A stretch of DNA of 64,000 nucleotides from Mesorhizobium sp. (GCA_004017535.1 SAJS01000015.1:103327-167326), one strand, 5' to 3'; counted from the first letter of the stretch, positions 18,166 to 26,991 are shown. Made by a program: numbers and translations. The notes: generated from the sequence alone by a model not told the origin.

Positions 18166-19245
18166 ATGATCGACCTGATTGAACTCATCTACGAGGCTGC
18201 CTTCGTTCCGGAGCGGTGGAACCAGGTGCTCCAGCGGGCCAGCGAACAGTCGAACTCGGCCAGCGCGCAGGTCTTCTTCTTCAGCGACGATGGCCCGCCG
18301 CGCGGAACGACGCTCGACAATCTGCGGCCGCTGTTCGACGAGTTCGTCAAGGGCGATTTCTGGAAGTTCTGCGACAGCGTCCAGAAGATGTGCAGTCTGC
18401 AGCCGGCGTCCTTCGTGCGTGTCGACGACTTCATGAGCGCCGAGGAGATCGAGCGCGACCCGGCCCGCATCATGCTGAGGCAATTCGGCATCGGCGCTCA
18501 TCTATGCGCGGCCATCCCAATGCCGACCGGCGAGCTCGCGACATTCGTGTTCCAGAAATGGATCAAGGACGGCGGCTATGAGCATGGCGAGATCGACAGG
18601 CTCGACGGGCTGCGACCCCATCTTGCGCGGGCCAGCCTGGTCGCCGGGCGGTTGAGAGTTGAGCGCGCGGAAGCAACCGCTTCGGCACTCAGCCTGCTTG
18701 GCTTGCCGGCCGCCGTGCTTTCGTCGAATGGACACGTGATGGCGACCAACCCGCATCTCGATCGGCTGGACGCGACGTTCCTGCCAGTGGCCTATGGCGG
18801 ACTGGCGATCGCCAACCGTGATGCCAATCGGCTGTTTCAGCAGGCCGTGACCGATATGAGCCGGCACGGCAATACGATCGGATCCATCCCTGTGCCGCCG
18901 ATCAGAGGCCAGGTGCCGCTCGTCGTGCACCTTTTGCCGCTGCGGCGCGCCGCGCACGACATCTTCGGCAATGCCGATATTCTCGTGGTTGCGACGCCGG
19001 TGAAGCCAAGCGCGCTCGTGCCGTCGGCTAGCCTGCTCAATGCCTTGTTCGATCTGACCCCGGCGGAGGCGCGGCTCGCCACCGATCTGGCCGCCGGCCT
19101 CACGCTGGCGCAATCCGCAAGCCGCAACGGCGTTACCGTCAAGTCCGCCCGCACCTATCTGGAGCGTGTCTTCCAGAAAACCGGCACTCACCAGCAGAGT
19201 CAGCTCGTCGCCATGCTGAAAACGATGCAGCCGCTGGTCCAGTGA
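18166..19245 (+). CDS. LuxR-type helix-turn-helix regulator
   Basis: 359-residue regulator whose C-terminal about 60 residues form a LuxR/GerE DNA-binding domain (LTPAEARLATDLAAGLTLAQ, then NGVTVKSARTYLERVFQKTG). The N-terminal 280 residues begin IDLIELIYEAAFVPERWNQV and resemble the uncharacterised sensory region of rhizobial regulators of this architecture. No acyl-homoserine-lactone-binding pattern stands out. There is no cognate synthase nearby, so quorum sensing is not supported. It stands alone, followed by a block of palindromic repeats. Confidence 0.82.
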   Translation: MIDLIELIYEAAFVPERWNQVLQRASEQSNSASAQVFFFSDDGPPRGTTLDNLRPLFDEFVKGDFWKFCDSVQKMCSLQPASFVRVDDFMSAEEIERDPARIMLRQFGIGAHLCAAIPMPTGELATFVFQKWIKDGGYEHGEIDRLDGLRPHLARASLVAGRLRVERAEATASALSLLGLPAAVLSSNGHVMATNPHLDRLDATFLPVAYGGLAIANRDANRLFQQAVTDMSRHGNTIGSIPVPPIRGQVPLVVHLLPLRRAAHDIFGNADILVVATPVKPSALVPSASLLNALFDLTPAEARLATDLAAGLTLAQSASRNGVTVKSARTYLERVFQKTGTHQQSQLVAMLKTMQPLVQ

Positions 19246-19304
19246 GCCGGACAGAAAACCGCTTTTACCCTTTTTCCTGGAATCCCTGCGGGAGATCCGC
19301 TCCG

Positions 19305-19508
19305 AAAGCGCGTCGCGATCTTTCAGATTCGCTCCATGCGCTTTAGGTTTTTGATTTTACGCATGTCTTTCCCGAAACCGGTTTCCACTTTCGAGAGACA
19401 TGCTTAAAGCGCGTCGCTTCGAAACGGATTCGAGCGATGCACTTCTAGTCTTTGTTTTTATGCATGTAGTTTCCCCAAAGCCGCGCGCTTTGGGGGCGAC
19501 ATGCATTA
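19305..19508. repeat. Family D palindromic repeat, two tandem copies
   Basis: Two adjacent copies of a bipartite element. Each has a GC-rich hairpin (AAAGCGCGTCGC... with its complement) followed by TTTGTTTTTATGCATGTAGT or a variant, and a second arm ending GGGCGACATGCATTA. Related copies are at 27717-27777, 51425-51530 and 55971-56132. Together with the trailing part of the LuxR gene this fills the gap from 19246 to the small gene at 19525. Confidence 0.85.
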
Positions 19509-19524
19509 ACAGAGAGGGTCAGGC

Positions 19525-19686
19525 TTAGTTGAGCGAGGCGGTGACGCCGTAGCCGTCGACAGCCCGGTGGTTGGTCGCTGCATCGGCGGCGTAAATGCCG
19601 AGGCCGCACACGATGATGGCAGACAGCATGACAAAGGACAAAAGCGCTGCTTTCACGGACGTCATCTCTGGTTGAGCTTTCTGCAT
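19525..19686 (-). CDS. Small single-pass membrane or secreted peptide
   Basis: 53-residue reading frame starting MQKAQPEMTSVKAALLSF, with a hydrophobic core (LLSFVMLSAIIVCGLGIYAA) and a short polar tail ending GYGVTASLN. The layout, a few charges, one hydrophobic helix and a small tail, matches a signal anchor or a secreted peptide with cleavage near AADA. A second ATG at 19665 would give 46 residues. Neither start has a strong ribosome binding site. I do not recognise a family. It lies 17 bases from the end of a family D repeat, the same arrangement as at potI and the EamA gene. Confidence 0.5.
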   Translation of the reverse strand: MQKAQPEMTSVKAALLSFVMLSAIIVCGLGIYAADAATNHRAVDGYGVTASLN

Positions 19687-19932
19687 CTGTGCATGAGGCG
19701 GTTACCAATGCGTTGAAACGATAAAATGCGTCTCAATGTTTCGACGATTTCGCGCTTCTAAGCAGATTCTGTATCGCCGGTGTGTCGCTTGGATCACACA
19801 GAAGGTTCATCGCGGTTGCACGGACGATACAGAGCGCGCCTTCTAGGAGGGCGCGCGCGCACAAGCCAAGGACAAAGCAGGTTTTCCCCAGGCGGAACCG
19901 CCGTTGCGTGCCAAATATGCCACGCTTCGGGA

Positions 19933-21216
19933 TCAGGCTGCCCATTTAACCCAGGGCAAACCTCGCCGAATCCATGCCCATAGGCCACGTCTGGCAATGA
20001 AATCCTGGTATTCGCGATAGGCCGGGTCGGCCGCGAGATGACGCTCCTCGGTGAGGGCGCGCAGCCAATAGACCGCGTTCACACCGGCAAGCAGCAGGCA
20101 CGACTGCACGGCCACTGTCCAACCCGCGGTGCTGAGGAACGGCACCGAGATCATCCACCAGCTGATGTTTTTGCAGAGATAGGCGGGATGCTTGACCCAA
20201 CGGTACGGTCCGTTGGTGATGATGCCGCGATTGGTCAGGTTCGAGAACCGTAGGCCGAAGGAGATGGTCGCCCAGACATAGACCAAGACCAGCGCCAGGA
20301 TGATGCTGCCCCAGAGGCCGTACAGCAGCGGATAAGGCGCGAGGAGCTGGCCCCAATAGACGCCGTCCTGATCAAAGGTGAGATATTTGACCCCAACCGA
20401 GTTCCAGAAGGGAGGATAGCAGAACAGGCAGACCAACCAGCCACTGACAGCGGGCTCGGCCGAGCGCACATGGCTGTCGGTCAGGCGCAAGGTGAGCGTG
20501 TAGGCCACGGCGGCGAAAAGAACGTCGACCAGATATAGAAAGCCGATGCCGAAGGAGAAGAAATGCTCGAAATCGTCTATTCGGACCAGTGGTGGACCTG
20601 CCCAGAGCGCAGCGAGGTCATTGTTGGTGTAGACGATCATCAAGGGCAGGAAGAAGCCCTTGATGATCCAGCCCCGACCATGCGCGACAAGCATCGACCA
20701 GTCCCGTGGCCGTTCGCCGGCGATGAGGCGGCCGAGCTCGGCATAGGCATCCTCGGGCTGGTGCTGCAGGCGGTCGACGAAGGCGATGTAGACGGGTGAA
20801 AGCAACACCAGCGCAGGCAGCGCGTAGAGCGCCGCCAGTTTGAATGGACCATAGAACGGGTCCGCGTAGACGGGCAGCAGCCAGTAGAGGGCGGCGACCA
20901 CGCCGACGGTGAGCCACAGCCCGGCCAGCTTGCGGATGGCGCGGCCGGCGTCGAACGGCCGCAGCGGCGCCGCCGACAAGCCGGACGAGGCATTGAGCTG
21001 GACCCGATAGAATTGCAGGTCGACCACCACCATGGCGAGCGCGACGACGGCAAGGACAGCGAGCGTCCTGACGTAGTCCGGCTGCTGCCAGGAGTGCAGC
21101 GCGATGACCGCCGCGATCATGGCGACAAGACCGGCGATGCCGCTCCACACCCCGGTTGCCGATCGCGGAGGCGCGTCCGAAGCGATCAATCGCAGCGGTT
21201 TCAGATCGTGCAGCAA
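19933..21216 (-). CDS. Integral membrane methyltransferase, ICMT/PEMT-like
   Basis: 427-residue protein with about ten hydrophobic segments. The C-terminal part carries the membrane methyltransferase signature NGPYRWVKHPAYLCKNISWW near residue 325 and the downstream EERHLAADPAYREYQDFIAR near 395. These form the S-adenosylmethionine site in isoprenylcysteine carboxyl methyltransferases and phospholipid N-methyltransferases. The N-terminal about 280 residues are additional membrane helices not present in short ICMT proteins. The start is a TTG only 3 bases after the stop of the upstream Gly/Ser/Thr-repeat gene, suggesting translational coupling. Its substrate is unknown; lipid or protein carboxylates are both possible. 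Confidence 0.78.
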   Translation of the reverse strand: MLHDLKPLRLIASDAPPRSATGVWSGIAGLVAMIAAVIALHSWQQPDYVRTLAVLAVVALAMVVVDLQFYRVQLNASSGLSAAPLRPFDAGRAIRKLAGLWLTVGVVAALYWLLPVYADPFYGPFKLAALYALPALVLLSPVYIAFVDRLQHQPEDAYAELGRLIAGERPRDWSMLVAHGRGWIIKGFFLPLMIVYTNNDLAALWAGPPLVRIDDFEHFFSFGIGFLYLVDVLFAAVAYTLTLRLTDSHVRSAEPAVSGWLVCLFCYPPFWNSVGVKYLTFDQDGVYWGQLLAPYPLLYGLWGSIILALVLVYVWATISFGLRFSNLTNRGIITNGPYRWVKHPAYLCKNISWWMISVPFLSTAGWTVAVQSCLLLAGVNAVYWLRALTEERHLAADPAYREYQDFIARRGLWAWIRRGLPWVKWAA

Positions 21217-21219
21217 GGC

Positions 21220-21669
21220 TCAGCCAGTGGTACCGCTGGTGCCGCCGGACGTATTGCCGCTGGTTCCGGACGTGCCGCTACTACTGGTTTCACCGGATGT
21301 GCCGCCGGACGTGCCGCCGCTGGTCCCGCCCGACGTGTTGCCGCTGGTTCCGGACGTGCCGCTACTACTGGTTTCACCGGATGTGCCGCCGGACGTGCCG
21401 CCGCTGGTCCCGCCCGACGTGTTGCCGCTGGTTCCGGACGTGCCGCTACTTCCCGATCCGCCGTTGTTCCTCCTCGCGGAACGATGCCCTGCATCATTAC
21501 CGCCGGCGAACGCACATCGGCCGGGAAACACGCAAGAGGCCAGCTCGACTACAGGCGGTCCTGCCGCGGAGCTCATCAACTGCCGCAAATCGCTCGCGAC
21601 ATGCGCGGCCGCGGCGCAAGCGCCACCGGCAACGAGCGCGGATCCGACGACAAACCCCACAAGCCGCAT
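21220..21669 (-). CDS. Secreted Gly/Ser/Thr-rich repeat protein
   Basis: 149-residue product starting MRLVGFVVGSALVAGGACAA, a plausible signal peptide, followed by about 45 residues with two cysteines (LASCVFPGRCAFAGG). The C-terminal half is almost entirely GTSG, GGTSG and NTSGG units. The repeat has a 28-residue period from an 84-bp DNA repeat. A run of six G residues lies before the ATG. Its stop is 3 bases from the TTG start of the ICMT-like methyltransferase gene, so the two probably act together. No family was recognised. The antisense strand also has an open Val/Pro repeat frame, but it lacks a signal peptide. Confidence 0.6.
   Translation of the reverse strand: MRLVGFVVGSALVAGGACAAAAHVASDLRQLMSSAAGPPVVELASCVFPGRCAFAGGNDAGHRSARRNNGGSGSSGTSGTSGNTSGGTSGGTSGGTSGETSSSGTSGTSGNTSGGTSGGTSGGTSGETSSSGTSGTSGNTSGGTSGTTG
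21252..21452. repeat. 84-bp tandem repeat within the Gly/Ser/Thr protein gene
   Basis: About 2.4 nearly identical copies of an 84-base unit; for example GCTACTACTGG occurs at 21277 and again at 21361, and CCGCTGGTTCCGGACGTGCC at 21340 and 21424. The unit is a multiple of three, so copy number changes alter the protein by 28 residues without frameshift. There are no unique spacers, so this is not a CRISPR array. Confidence 0.9.
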
Positions 21670-21729
21670 GAACAAGCCCCCCGCCACAAGAGCGACACCA
21701 GGCAATGCCAGGGGGTCGGCTCGCGATGA

Positions 21730-21876
21730 TCAAAAGACACCGGCCCCGGCACCGGGGCCGGATGTCTTCATACCCCTCGCGCACGGAATTCGTGTGCTCG
21801 ATTGAACCCCGCAACCAATGAAAGGCAGGGTGACGGATTCCGCAGTCGTCAAATGACGACTGCGACGGGCTTTTTT
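21730..21876 (+). ncRNA. Candidate structured RNA, three hairpins ending in T-run
   Basis: Three stem-loops follow each other in a gap with no gene. Hairpin 1 (21734-21768) has a long stem with arms CCGGCCCCGG and CCGGGGCCGG. Hairpin 2 (21779-21797) pairs GCGCACG with CGTGTGC around GAATT. Hairpin 3 (21841-21864) pairs CGCAGTCGTCA with TGACGACTGCG and is followed after six bases by six T. No plus-strand gene lies upstream, so hairpin 3 would terminate an unannotated RNA. Hairpin 1 read on the minus strand ends in TCTTTTGAT and could instead terminate the glutamine amidotransferase gene. Confidence 0.35.
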
Positions 21877-21988
21877 CACACCGGCCAAATCCGGAGAGCG
21901 CCCCTCGATGCAACCCGGAACACGGCCTTCCGCTGCCGTTGCACGGCATCAGGTCATTTGCGGCATGGGCCTCGGCACGATTCCGGCC

Positions 21989-22687
21989 TCAGATCGTAGC
22001 CACCCAAGCGCGGGCGATCGCCAGGCCGGCGGCATCGGCTTCGGGGCCGTTACCGGCCAACTCGTCGTCGAGCCGGTCGTTCCAGTCGGGATGGCGCTCG
22101 GAGATCGTTGCCGCAAAGGAGGTGCTCCAGTGGCGCACCATCGGCGTGTCCGCCTCGAAATGGAACTGGAACCCGTAGACTGCGCGGCCGAGGCGGAAGG
22201 CCTGGTTTTCCGCGACCGCGCTGCCGGCAAGCCGCACGGCATTCTCAGGCAGTGCAAAAGTGTCGTCGTGCCATTCGAAGATCGGGAATTGTTCGGGCAG
22301 CGCCGCCAGCACCGGATCCGACTTCGCCGCCGGCGTCAGAGAGACCTTGTGCCAGCCGAACTCGGTGGCGCCGCCGATATGGTTGTCGCCACCAAACGCA
22401 CGGGCAAGGAGCTGACTGCCGAGGCAGATGCCGAGCACCGAGCGGTCCTTCTCGGCGAAATCGCGTGTTAGATCAAGCAGCGCCGGAAAATAGGGATAGT
22501 CCTCGTCGGCCAGCGCATTCTGCCCACCCCCCAGCAAGACCATCGCATCGTGTCCGCCTGCGTCCTGCGGCAACGGATCGCCCTGGTATGGGCGCCGCAG
22601 GTCGACATCCGCGCCCGCTTCGGCCAGAGCGGCACCGACCTGACCGAGGCCGGTATTGTCGTAGTTCTGGACCACCAGCACGCGCAT
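21989..22687 (-). CDS. Class I glutamine amidotransferase-like protein
   Basis: 232-residue stand-alone GATase1 domain resembling the GMP-synthase-like amidotransferases. The nucleophile elbow GICLGSQLLA holds Cys88. The histidine of the triad is in YGFQFHFEAD near residue 180, with Glu two residues later. The opening MRVLVVQNYDNTGLGQVGAA matches this subgroup. The start at 22687 was chosen because the longer upstream frame runs antisense through the divergent neighbouring gene. Some relatives hydrolyse gamma-glutamyl compounds, including gamma-glutamyl-GABA in polyamine breakdown, but the substrate here is not determined. Confidence 0.85.
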   Translation of the reverse strand: MRVLVVQNYDNTGLGQVGAALAEAGADVDLRRPYQGDPLPQDAGGHDAMVLLGGGQNALADEDYPYFPALLDLTRDFAEKDRSVLGICLGSQLLARAFGGDNHIGGATEFGWHKVSLTPAAKSDPVLAALPEQFPIFEWHDDTFALPENAVRLAGSAVAENQAFRLGRAVYGFQFHFEADTPMVRHWSTSFAATISERHPDWNDRLDDELAGNGPEADAAGLAIARAWVATI

Positions 22688-22774
22688 CGAAAATCCTGCT
22701 GACATGAAAATGCTGGGGCGAGCGATATCATGCGGCCCGTGTTTCAGCCAAGATGCGCGGCGGGAGAGAAAGCT

Positions 22775-23422
22775 ATGCCACTGCAGAACCGGGTCGATCC
22801 CTTCGGCGCCATCCATGCCGTGCCGGAACGCGGCCTGTTCACCGGCAATCGCGGCATCATTCATGATCCGGAGACCAAGACTCTGCTGAGGAAGCGCTGG
22901 GCCTTGCCGGCCTGGATCATTTGTGTATGCGAGTTCCGCAGCGTGCGGCGCGAGCCGATGGGCCGCAACAGGCCGGGCGGCAAGGCCGGCTGGACGGAAC
23001 TGTTCTTCCTCGACGAGGTGACGGCATTGGCCGCCGGCCACCGGCCCTGCTTCTTCTGCCGGCGCGAGTGGGCGACCGATTTCGTCGGCCGCTTCGGCAA
23101 GGCCTTCGGCTTCGCAGAGCCCCGCGCGCCGATGGTCGACAAACGGCTGCACAGGGAACGGCTGGCTTCGGGCGGACGGCCGCCTCCCCTACCCGTGCCG
23201 GAGCTTGGCGGCTTGCCTGATGGAGCGATGATCGCGGACGGCGACACCGCCTACGCGCTACGTGCCGGTACGGCACTTGAATGGTCCTTCGCGGGTTACG
23301 CCCGTCCAGTCGCCTTCGATCGCTTCACCGGCCGGTCGCTGCGCCTGCTGACGCCGGCAACCACCATTGCTGTTTTGCGGCAGGGCTTCGTGCCGACCTG
23401 GCATCCGACTGCCGACACTTGA
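22775..23422 (+). CDS. Conserved hypothetical protein with a CxxC motif
   Basis: 215-residue protein starting [20 protein letters not shown] behind GGGAGAGAAAGCT. Features visible are a [19 protein letters not shown] stretch near residue 25, CICEF-like [12 protein letters not shown] near 50, and [15 protein letters not shown] near 90. The last holds a Cys-x2-Cys pair that may bind metal. The C-terminal part ([23 protein letters not shown]) looks like a folded beta-rich domain. I recognise no characterised family. It is divergent from the amidotransferase and precedes rsmE by 134 bases. Confidence 0.75.
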   Translation: MPLQNRVDPFGAIHAVPERGLFTGNRGIIHDPETKTLLRKRWALPAWIICVCEFRSVRREPMGRNRPGGKAGWTELFFLDEVTALAAGHRPCFFCRREWATDFVGRFGKAFGFAEPRAPMVDKRLHRERLASGGRPPPLPVPELGGLPDGAMIADGDTAYALRAGTALEWSFAGYARPVAFDRFTGRSLRLLTPATTIAVLRQGFVPTWHPTADT

Positions 23423-23556
23423 CGATATCCATCGCCTCGCCCATTGGTCGGCAGATATTCGCGGGATGGCCCGCAAAATATCTGCCTAGATTCCCTTGTT
23501 TTTCGCAGGTTCTGATCGCAAAACCGCGGGGACACTTTTGCGGAACCTGCTTGGCC

Positions 23557-24291
23557 ATGCGCGCCAACTACAAAATGCAGCGGCTGTTCGTGCCGGACGA
23601 TCTTGGACCCGGCCTCGAATTCGATGCCGGGCAGCAGCACAGCCATTATCTCGCCCATGTGCTGCGGCTCGGCGAAGGCGCCGAGGTGCTGCTTTTCAAC
23701 GGCCGCGACGGCGAATGGTCGGCTGCGATCGCCGCCCGATCCAAGAAGGCTGTCCGGCTGAAAGTGCTGGAGCTGCAGCGGCCGCAGCCATCACTGCCCG
23801 ACCTGGTCTATTGCTTCGCGCCGCTGAAGCAGGGCCGGCTCGACTATCTGGTGCAGAAGGCCGTCGAGATGGGCGCGGGCATCCTTCAGCCGGTCATCAC
23901 CCAGCACACGCAGGTGACAAAGCCCGGCATCGAGCGGCTGCGCGCCAATGTCGTCGAGGCGGCCGAGCAATGCGGCATCCTCGCGGTGCCGCAGGTGCGC
24001 GAAGCGGAGAAGCTGGAGCGGCTGCTCGCCAATTGGGACAGGGAGCGGCGGCTGATCTTCTGCGACGAAGATGCCTCGACCAACAATCCGCTGCCGGCCC
24101 TGCAAGCGGTAAGCGAGAAGAAACTTGCGCTTCTGGTCGGTCCGGAAGGCGGATTTTCCGAGGACGAGCGCAAGATGCTGAGAGCCTTGCCTTTCGTGAC
24201 CGCCATCCCGCTCGGGCCGCGGATCCTGCGCGCCGATACGGCGGCGGTGGCGGCACTGGCCGCGATCCAGATGACGATCGGCGACTGGTAA
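23557..24291 (+). CDS. rsmE: 16S rRNA (uracil-1498-N3)-methyltransferase
   Basis: SPOUT-class methyltransferase that modifies U1498 of 16S rRNA in the assembled small subunit. The 244 residues start [16 protein letters not shown]. The C-terminal knot has the family signatures [11 protein letters not shown] near 195 and [17 protein letters not shown] near 220. The N-terminal PUA-like domain includes [20 protein letters not shown]. The longer upstream frame was trimmed to this ATG because homology begins here. It precedes gshA by 207 bases, in which no gene is seen. Confidence 0.93.
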   Translation: MRANYKMQRLFVPDDLGPGLEFDAGQQHSHYLAHVLRLGEGAEVLLFNGRDGEWSAAIAARSKKAVRLKVLELQRPQPSLPDLVYCFAPLKQGRLDYLVQKAVEMGAGILQPVITQHTQVTKPGIERLRANVVEAAEQCGILAVPQVREAEKLERLLANWDRERRLIFCDEDASTNNPLPALQAVSEKKLALLVGPEGGFSEDERKMLRALPFVTAIPLGPRILRADTAAVAALAAIQMTIGDW

Positions 24292-24498
24292 TCAAATCCC
24301 ATTGAGGCGTGGCTCAGGATTTTTTGCTTGATCGGCCGCGGGCATTTCGTCCATCTAGCGCCGGCGGCCGTCCGGCCTCTGCAGCACCGCGCCTCCTTTT
24401 CGTGGAGCAAAGGGCGCTGTAACACTTAAAAGACTTGCGCAGGACGTTCAGCGGACATCGGTCCCGGCTTTCGGAAATCATGCGCACGGAGGGGCGAG

Positions 24499-25872
24499 AT
24501 GGCGCGCGACACAACCGATACCCAGCCCATCGGAGGCATCGACGAACTGGTCGGCTACCTGGCTGCCGGCAACAAGCCGCGCGACAAATGGCGCATCGGC
24601 ACCGAGCACGAGAAATTTCCCTTCTATGTCGACGGCAACGCGCCGGTGCCTTACGGCGGCGAGCGCGGCATCCGCGCCATCCTCGAAGGCATGCAGCAAA
24701 AGCTTGGCTGGGACCCGATCATGGACGCCGGCCGCATCATCGGCCTCGTCGAGCCGACAGGACAGGGCGCGATCTCGCTGGAGCCAGGCGGCCAGTTCGA
24801 GCTTTCAGGCGCGCCCCTGGAATCGATCCACCAGACCTGTCGCGAGGGCAACGCGCACCTGGCGCAGGTGCGCGAGATCGCCGAGCCGCTCGGCATCCGC
24901 TTCCTCGGCCTCGGCGGCAGCCCGAAATGGTCGCTGGCCGATACGCCGAAAATGCCGAAGTCGCGCTACGAGATCATGACGCGCTACATGCCGAAGGTCG
25001 GCACCAAGGGTCTCGACATGATGTACCGCACCTGCACGATCCAGGTGAATCTCGACTTCGAGAGCGAGACCGACATGCGCCGCAAGATGCAGGTGTCGCT
25101 GAAGCTGCAGCCGCTGTCGACAGCACTGTTCGCCAACTCGCCCTTTACCGAGAGCCGGCCGAACGGGCTGCAGAGCTGGCGCGGCGACATCTGGCGCGAC
25201 ACCGACAACCAGCGCTCCGGCATGCTTGAATTCTGCTTCTCGCCCGATTTCGGCTTCGCCGACTATGTCGAATGGGCGCTCGACGTGCCGATGTATTTCG
25301 TCATCCGCGACGGCCACTATCACGACATGACGCGCTACACCTTCCGCCATTTCATGGCGGGTGCGGCGCGCAATGAAATCCCCGACGGCCTGCCGACGAT
25401 GGGCGACTGGGCGAACCATCTCTCTACCTTGTTCCCCGACGTGCGCCTGAAGCGCTTCCTCGAAATGCGCGGCGCCGATGGCGGCCCGTGGCGCCGCATC
25501 TGCGCCCTGCCCGCCTTCTGGGTCGGGCTGCTCTATGACGAGCAGGCGCTGGACGCCGCCGAGGCGCTGACCGCAAGCTGGACCTATCAGGAAGCGCTGG
25601 CGATGCGCAATGCCGTGCCAGAGCTGGGCATTGCCGCGCCGTTCCGCAACGCCACCTTGCGCGACGTCGCCCGCGACGTGCTCGCCATCTCGCGCATGGG
25701 CCTGAAGAACCGGGCCAAGAAGAACCGAGACGGTTACGACGAGACGTCGTTCCTCAACACGCTGGACGAGGTCGTGTCGCGTGGCACGACCAGCGCTGAG
25801 GAGATGCTGTCGGCCTACCACACGCGCTGGGGCGGCTCGATCGAGCCGGTGTTCATGGAATATGCCTATTAA
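24499..25872 (+). CDS. gshA: Glutamate-cysteine ligase, plant-type (class 3)
   Basis: Catalyses the ATP-dependent first step of glutathione synthesis, joining glutamate and cysteine. The 457 residues belong to the alphaproteobacterial/plant GCS2 type: WRIGTEHEKFPFYVDGNAPV near residue 34, GQGAISLEPGGQFELSGAPL near 90, MYRTCTIQVNLDFESETDM near 176, and WRDTDNQRSGMLEFCF near 234. An excellent AGGGGCGAG ribosome binding site precedes the ATG. Length equals that of other rhizobial GshA proteins. It appears transcribed alone. Confidence 0.94.
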   Translation: MARDTTDTQPIGGIDELVGYLAAGNKPRDKWRIGTEHEKFPFYVDGNAPVPYGGERGIRAILEGMQQKLGWDPIMDAGRIIGLVEPTGQGAISLEPGGQFELSGAPLESIHQTCREGNAHLAQVREIAEPLGIRFLGLGGSPKWSLADTPKMPKSRYEIMTRYMPKVGTKGLDMMYRTCTIQVNLDFESETDMRRKMQVSLKLQPLSTALFANSPFTESRPNGLQSWRGDIWRDTDNQRSGMLEFCFSPDFGFADYVEWALDVPMYFVIRDGHYHDMTRYTFRHFMAGAARNEIPDGLPTMGDWANHLSTLFPDVRLKRFLEMRGADGGPWRRICALPAFWVGLLYDEQALDAAEALTASWTYQEALAMRNAVPELGIAAPFRNATLRDVARDVLAISRMGLKNRAKKNRDGYDETSFLNTLDEVVSRGTTSAEEMLSAYHTRWGGSIEPVFMEYAY

Positions 25873-25974
25873 CCGTCCGCTACCCGCTACGTGGTTGGTT
25901 GGCAAAAGCCGCTTCAATCGGTGATCGAAACGAACTAGTCTTTTCCCGCGAGAACACTGCCGGAGGAGACCCCC

Positions 25975-26991
25975 ATGCCTTCCCTGTTCGACATTTTTGC
26001 CCAAGCCCAGAATGGCGCCGGCATGCAGGCGCTGGCCCAGCAATATGGGCTTTCGATGCAGCAGACGCAGGCTGCGGTCCAGGCGCTGCTGCCCGCCTTC
26101 TCGCAGGGGCTCCAGCGCAACACCGCCGATCCCTACGGGATGGGCGCCTTCATGACGGCGATGGCGAGTGGCCAACACGCCAAATATTTCGAGGACGCGA
26201 CAAGAGCCTTTTCGCCGCAAGGGATCGATGAGGGTAATGGCATTCTCGGCCATCTGTTCGGCTCGAAGGAGCTGTCGCGCGCCGTGGCGAACCAGGCCGC
26301 GCAGGCGACGGGCCTCAGCCAGCAGGTGCTGCAGCAGATGCTGCCGGCCATGGCATCGATGATGATGGGCGGGCTGTTCAAGCAGACCAACAATCAGTTG
26401 ACCGGGGGGCAGATGCAGGCCTTCGGCGGCAGTGGCAATCCACTCGGCGAGATCATCGAGCAGATGATGCGGCAGGGCGGCCTCGCGGCGGCGCCGCAAA
26501 CGCGGCAGGAGCCGGCACCCAATCCCTACGCCGAGAATCCGCTCGGCAAGGTGCTGCAGGACATGTTCGGCGGCGGCGCGGCGCAGCCGCAAAGCCAGGC
26601 ACAGCAAGCGCCCAGCCCCTACGGCGAGAACCCGCTTGGCAAGGTGCTGCAGGATATGTTCGGCGGCGGCGCGCAGCCGAAAGGCCAGCCCCAGCAGACG
26701 CAAAGCCCCTATGGCGACAATCCGCTCGGCAAGATGTTCGAGGAGATGCTGCGCCAGGGCGGTGGCGGCTTCGGCGCGCCCGGCGGGCAGCCGGCGCCGC
26801 AGCCGCAACAGCGCCAACCGCAGCAGAGCGCGGCGCAACAGCCGCAGACCAACCCGAGCGGCCGTCCGCGAAATCCCTTCGACGACATCTTCGGCAAGAT
26901 GTTCGAGACGGGCGCGCAGCAGCGCGACGAATATGAGAAGAGTGTCGGCACGATCTTCGACCAGTTCAAGCGCGACATGGATCGGCGGTAG
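25975..26991 (+). CDS. DUF937 family protein with internal repeats
   Basis: 338-residue protein. The N-terminal about 140 residues match DUF937 (LFDIFAQAQNGAGMQALAQQ, LLPAFSQGLQRN, GNGILGHLFGSKELSRAVAN, LPAMASMMMGGLF), a family of unknown function. The C-terminal half is Gln/Pro/Gly-rich and contains three imperfect repeats of the form PYxENPLGKVLQDMFGGG, plus a fourth degenerate one (NPFDDIFGKMFETG). Between repeats are Gln/Pro linkers (QPAPQPQQRQPQQSAAQQPQ). The repeats look like amphipathic short helices on flexible tethers, suggesting a multivalent binding tail. Confidence 0.82.
   Translation: MPSLFDIFAQAQNGAGMQALAQQYGLSMQQTQAAVQALLPAFSQGLQRNTADPYGMGAFMTAMASGQHAKYFEDATRAFSPQGIDEGNGILGHLFGSKELSRAVANQAAQATGLSQQVLQQMLPAMASMMMGGLFKQTNNQLTGGQMQAFGGSGNPLGEIIEQMMRQGGLAAAPQTRQEPAPNPYAENPLGKVLQDMFGGGAAQPQSQAQQAPSPYGENPLGKVLQDMFGGGAQPKGQPQQTQSPYGDNPLGKMFEEMLRQGGGGFGAPGGQPAPQPQQRQPQQSAAQQPQTNPSGRPRNPFDDIFGKMFETGAQQRDEYEKSVGTIFDQFKRDMDRR

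Noticed and set aside
21104-21805. Plus-strand Val/Pro-rich repeat frame of 233 codons opposite the Gly/Ser/Thr protein
   Set aside because: Its repeats only mirror the 84-bp DNA repeat. It lacks a signal peptide or ribosome binding site and overlaps two minus-strand genes and the ncRNA candidate.
21252-26720. Tandem repeats considered as CRISPR arrays
   Set aside because: Both repeat sets are contiguous, lie within coding frames and lack unique spacers; no cas genes are present.
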